Positions 5,028 to 5,958 of a DNA stretch of 5,958 bases are shown one piece after another. Under the pieces are notes generated by a model. The model was not told the origin of the DNA. It worked only from the letters and a program-made list of their open reading frames with translations, and ran no database searches. The translations under genes were made by a program, and so were the position numbers. This DNA is from Microcaldota archaeon. GTDB taxonomy: Archaea > Micrarchaeota > Micrarchaeia > Micrarchaeales > Micrarchaeaceae. The first letter of the stretch is position 1, and the number at the start of each line of letters is the position of its first letter. The stretch is from assembly GCA_021828345.1 (NCBI GenBank), contig JAJZJI010000078.1, positions 1-5,958 on the forward strand. The letters run 5' to 3'.

Positions 5028-5958
5028 TTATTTGCTCATATTTTTAGAATTCGAAAATAATTTTAAGAGTGATTCGTTATAAGGATATTTAGCTATACCA
5101 AGTTCTGTTATTATTGAACTTATAAGCTCTGGAGGGGTTCTATCAAATGCTGGATTTATAGCACCTACAGAATCAGGCGCTATCTTAACTTTCTCCATTA
5201 CAATCTTAACTTCTGATTCGTTGCGCTGCTCTATTTTTACATCAGACTCCTTACTTTTAAAATCTATTGTTGAAGTTGGAGCGCAGACATGAAAACCTAT
5301 ATTTTTGAAATAACGCGCAAGTATGGATAAACCAAATGTGCCTATTTTATTATATACAATACCATTTGAAAGTATACGATCCGCTCCTGCGAAGACTTTG
5401 GTCACTCCATTTCTCTCCATTATATGTGCAGCAGCATTATCTGTTATTACACGTGTAGGTATTCCATCAACATTAAGCTCCCACGCAGTAAGCCTAGATC
5501 CTTGTAGTAATGGTCTTGTTTCAGTTGCTATAACCTCAAAGCTTTTGCCTTCAGCCCACGCAGCCCTTAGAGGCGCAGTAGCCGTGCCTATACCATCACA
5601 TGCAAGCGCTCCGGCATTACATACAGTCATTATAACATCACCATCTTCTATTAGTGATTTACCATATTCACCTATCTTATAGGTAGCTTCTATATTATCA
5701 GATTGAACACGCTTTGCGGTTAATATGGCCAATTCCTTTAATTCGTCTACACCAATGCCACGCTTATATGCATTATTAACTTCATTTAAAACATAATTTA
5801 TACCCCATGAAAGATTAACCGCAGTCGGCCTTGTATTTACGAGCATTTCTGCTATTTTATTTGTATAGTTTATAATTTCGCTTTGGCTACCTTTTGCAAT
5901 ATTTATTGCAAGCGCAACACCATATGCACCAGCCTCCCCCAATACAGGTGCACCACGT
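5028..5958 (-). CDS. mtnA: S-methyl-5-thioribose-1-phosphate isomerase (5' partial)
   Basis: This gene enters from the right edge. It belongs to the eIF2B-alpha/MtnA family and isomerises 5-methylthioribose-1-phosphate to 5-methylthioribulose-1-phosphate, directly after MtnP. The first visible codons give RGAPVLGEAGAYGVALA, the MtnA substrate-binding motif, so the TTG at 5942 is an internal leucine codon and the true start lies outside. Also visible are TRPTAVNLSWGI, the catalytic cysteine in TVCNAGALA (codon 5619-5621), ETRPLLQGSRLTAWEL, the catalytic aspartate in AGADRI (codon 5379-5381), YNKIGTFGLSILA, and NPAFDRTPPELI. Cysteine and aspartate are 80 residues apart, as in Bacillus subtilis MtnA (Cys160, Asp240); by that comparison about 47 N-terminal residues are missing. 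The RGAP and NLSWGI motifs favour MtnA over the related ribose-1,5-bisphosphate isomerase or a true initiation factor subunit. Its stop (TTA at 5028-5030) directly abuts the convergent gene's TAA. Confidence 0.93.
   Translation of the reverse strand, partial: RGAPVLGEAGAYGVALAINIAKGSQSEIINYTNKIAEMLVNTRPTAVNLSWGINYVLNEVNNAYKRGIGVDELKELAILTAKRVQSDNIEATYKIGEYGKSLIEDGDVIMTVCNAGALACDGIGTATAPLRAAWAEGKSFEVIATETRPLLQGSRLTAWELNVDGIPTRVITDNAAAHIMERNGVTKVFAGADRILSNGIVYNKIGTFGLSILARYFKNIGFHVCAPTSTIDFKSKESDVKIEQRNESEVKIVMEKVKIAPDSVGAINPAFDRTPPELISSIITELGIAKYPYNESLLKLFSNSKNMSK

Noticed and set aside
5323..5682. Rightward open frame of 119 codons inside mtnA
   Set aside because: It is antisense to the catalytic core of mtnA, and no family features are visible.
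5940..5942. TTG as a start codon for mtnA
   Set aside because: The frame continues upstream to the window edge and encodes the conserved RGAP motif, so the TTG is an internal leucine codon.
1..5958. Mobile elements, CRISPR arrays, tRNA or rRNA genes
   Set aside because: No transposase or integrase motifs, regularly spaced repeats, CCA-ending cloverleaf sequences or conserved rRNA segments were found; coding genes fill nearly the whole window.

Overview
This AT-rich, very gene-dense window looks archaeal. It carries an ADP-forming acyl-CoA synthetase alpha-type C-terminus, an archaeal-type class III aminotransferase with a four-cysteine insert, a PadR regulator of the archaeal 'CDMRGFL' type, an MTA phosphorylase with a CXC tail of the Sulfolobus MTAP II kind, and a protein built from repeats resembling the N-terminal domain of archaeal ribosomal stalk protein P1/L12. 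GTGAT/GGTG-type ribosome sites and T-tract ends fit this. I cannot place it more narrowly than a low-GC archaeon.

Layout from left to right. (1) At 2-1707, rightward: the 3' end of the ADP-forming synthetase gene overlaps by ATGA a PLP aminotransferase. (2) At 1704-2561, leftward: a monofunctional proline dehydrogenase, whose stop codon overlaps that of the aminotransferase. (3) At 2623-3323, leftward: a two-gene operon made of a 45-residue protein (3186-3323) and an NAD(P)H-dependent FMN reductase-like flavoprotein (2623-3177). (4) At 3324-3417: a divergent promoter region with a symmetric TATA-like element and an inverted repeat that could be an operator. (5) At 3418-5027, rightward: a PadR regulator, mtnP, and a gene of unknown role with two P1/L12-like repeats. 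(6) At 5028-5958, leftward: mtnA, running off the right edge, whose stop codon abuts that of the previous gene.

How the genes may work together. MtnP converts 5'-methylthioadenosine to adenine and 5-methylthioribose-1-phosphate, and MtnA isomerises the latter, so the right half carries the first two steps of methionine salvage, with the P1-like gene between them. In the left half, the aminotransferase, proline dehydrogenase and acyl-CoA synthetase suggest amino-acid catabolism. If the aminotransferase acts on ornithine, it and proline dehydrogenase would both feed pyrroline-5-carboxylate. The centre looks like a small regulated flavoprotein operon facing its probable PadR regulator.

The points most worth a second look are the tandem P1/L12-like protein without the acidic stalk tail, the 45-residue gene that shares an 'MR-x-FL' N-terminal motif with the divergent PadR protein, and the two convergent gene pairs with no intergenic DNA.
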